From: Planctomycetota bacterium
Lineage (GTDB): Bacteria > Planctomycetota > UBA1135 > UBA2386
Length of the DNA: 64,000 nucleotides
NCBI GenBank assembly: GCA_016713175.1
Contig: JADJPQ010000003.1
Location: forward strand, 609,514-673,513
Reading direction: 5' to 3'
Below, in pieces: positions 63,623 through 64,000 of this stretch; position 1 is the stretch's first letter; each line of letters starts with the position of its first letter. Position numbers and translations under genes: made by a program. The notes beneath the pieces are model-generated. The model saw only the letters and a program-made list of their open reading frames with translations. It was not told where the DNA came from and made no database searches.

Positions 63623-64000
63623 CTCGAGAACTCCGGATTCCTCGGGGACCCACGGCGCCGCTCCCTGCCACGGATCCGGACCTTCGTAGCCCCGACGGAA
63701 CCCGCGCAGACTCAGTCCGTGAACTCGGCGGCCGCAGCAAAGCGCCCGCCGGCAACATCAAGGAGTCAGGGGGGTACGATTTTCCGTCGCCTTGCTCGAT
63801 CCGGGCAAAGTACACCCGCACCCGACGGCCGATCCGCTTCATCGTTCGCTTCACGTTCGAACACGCGATCTCGAGCTCACGCGCCGCGGCGTGGATCGAC
63901 GGAGCCTCCAGGCACTACGAGCCCCGACCTGCCGCTGCCGCGCCGTCAGCGGCAAGCCCGTAACCGGCATCCGAGCACCGCGCGCAGCTGATCGACCGCC
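63620..64000 (-). pseudogene. Sigma-like regulator (cassette 2), partial, uninterrupted by IS
   Basis: MKRTMKRIGRRVRVYFARIEQGDGKSYP runs without interruption into DSLMLPAGALLRPPSS, preserving the site where cassette 1 carries IS110. Indels near 63690-63710 change the last residues, and more beyond 63915 break the helix-turn-helix. Runs off the right edge. Confidence 0.6.

Larger units (their letters stand above)
62375..63774. repeat. Left direct repeat unit, cassette 2 (about 1.4 kb)
   Basis: Counterpart of 55995-57391; continuous with 63774-64000, unlike cassette 1 where the IS110 element separates them. Confidence 0.85.

Noticed and set aside
1..64000. tRNA, rRNA, CRISPR arrays and riboswitches
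   Set aside because: Looked for tRNA arms, direct-repeat spacing and conserved leaders; none seen by eye.

Overview
The window is very GC-rich (codon third positions almost always G or C) apart from a few patches near the right end. Secreted beta-propeller and FG-GAP proteins, HEAT-vWA proteins, a Ser/Thr kinase with an extracytoplasmic sensor, ECF sigma/anti-sigma pairs and hpnCDE hopanoid genes suggest a Planctomycetota-like bacterium. That is an inference; no rRNA, tRNA or marker gene is present to confirm it.

Layout. 1-5.3 kb: a partial di-heme peroxidase, an Irr-like Fur regulator with an operator-like palindrome and a decayed dps remnant behind it, a DksA/TraR zinc finger, a ferredoxin and secreted proteins of unknown role. 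5.3-12.6 kb: an oversized GlmS-like protein, a Ser/Thr kinase and a DegT aminotransferase. 12.6-22.3 kb: a membrane protein coupled to a HEAT-vWA protein, a YVTN propeller, a sigma-like protein, a sigma-54 activator, an ankyrin protein, a frame-broken Rpn nuclease and an old-yellow-enzyme reductase. 22.4-31.4 kb: an ECF sigma with a coupled membrane propeller, a GH18 chitinase, FG-GAP and GDPD proteins, and a secretin-N domain protein. 31.4-37.5 kb: a minus-strand run of two tandem alpha-barrel paralogues, an aminotransferase and a PIG-L deacetylase, with 4-base overlaps between the last three. 37.6-48.2 kb: a bufferin-like Cys-rich protein, a nucleotide-sugar epimerase, an M43 protease, a second HEAT-vWA protein, a duplicated-domain protein, TerC, and a ROK/MFS pair divergent from a secreted carbohydrate-binding-like protein. 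48.3-52.9 kb: an AbiE toxin-antitoxin pair and hpnE-hpnD-hpnC.

52.98-64.0 kb is the accessory region and the most interesting part. It holds two tandem copies of one cassette: a DUF669-like gene on the plus strand, then on the minus strand (read right to left) a small protein, a sigma-like protein, three related small proteins starting MIDA or similar, and a Cys-rich protein with a partner gene. The outer parts are near-identical at DNA level. The Cys-rich proteins share only an N-terminal cysteine/histidine module and then diverge, and their partner genes are unrelated and lower in GC. This is the layout of polymorphic toxin/immunity loci, but I recognise no known toxin fold.

In the first copy an IS110-family element interrupts the sigma-like gene; the second copy preserves the empty site and so places the element ends. 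Both copies carry single-base indels and the second has lost a start codon, so either it is decaying or the assembly is poor here. Across the whole window, long open frames opposite real genes are GC-skew artefacts and are left out.
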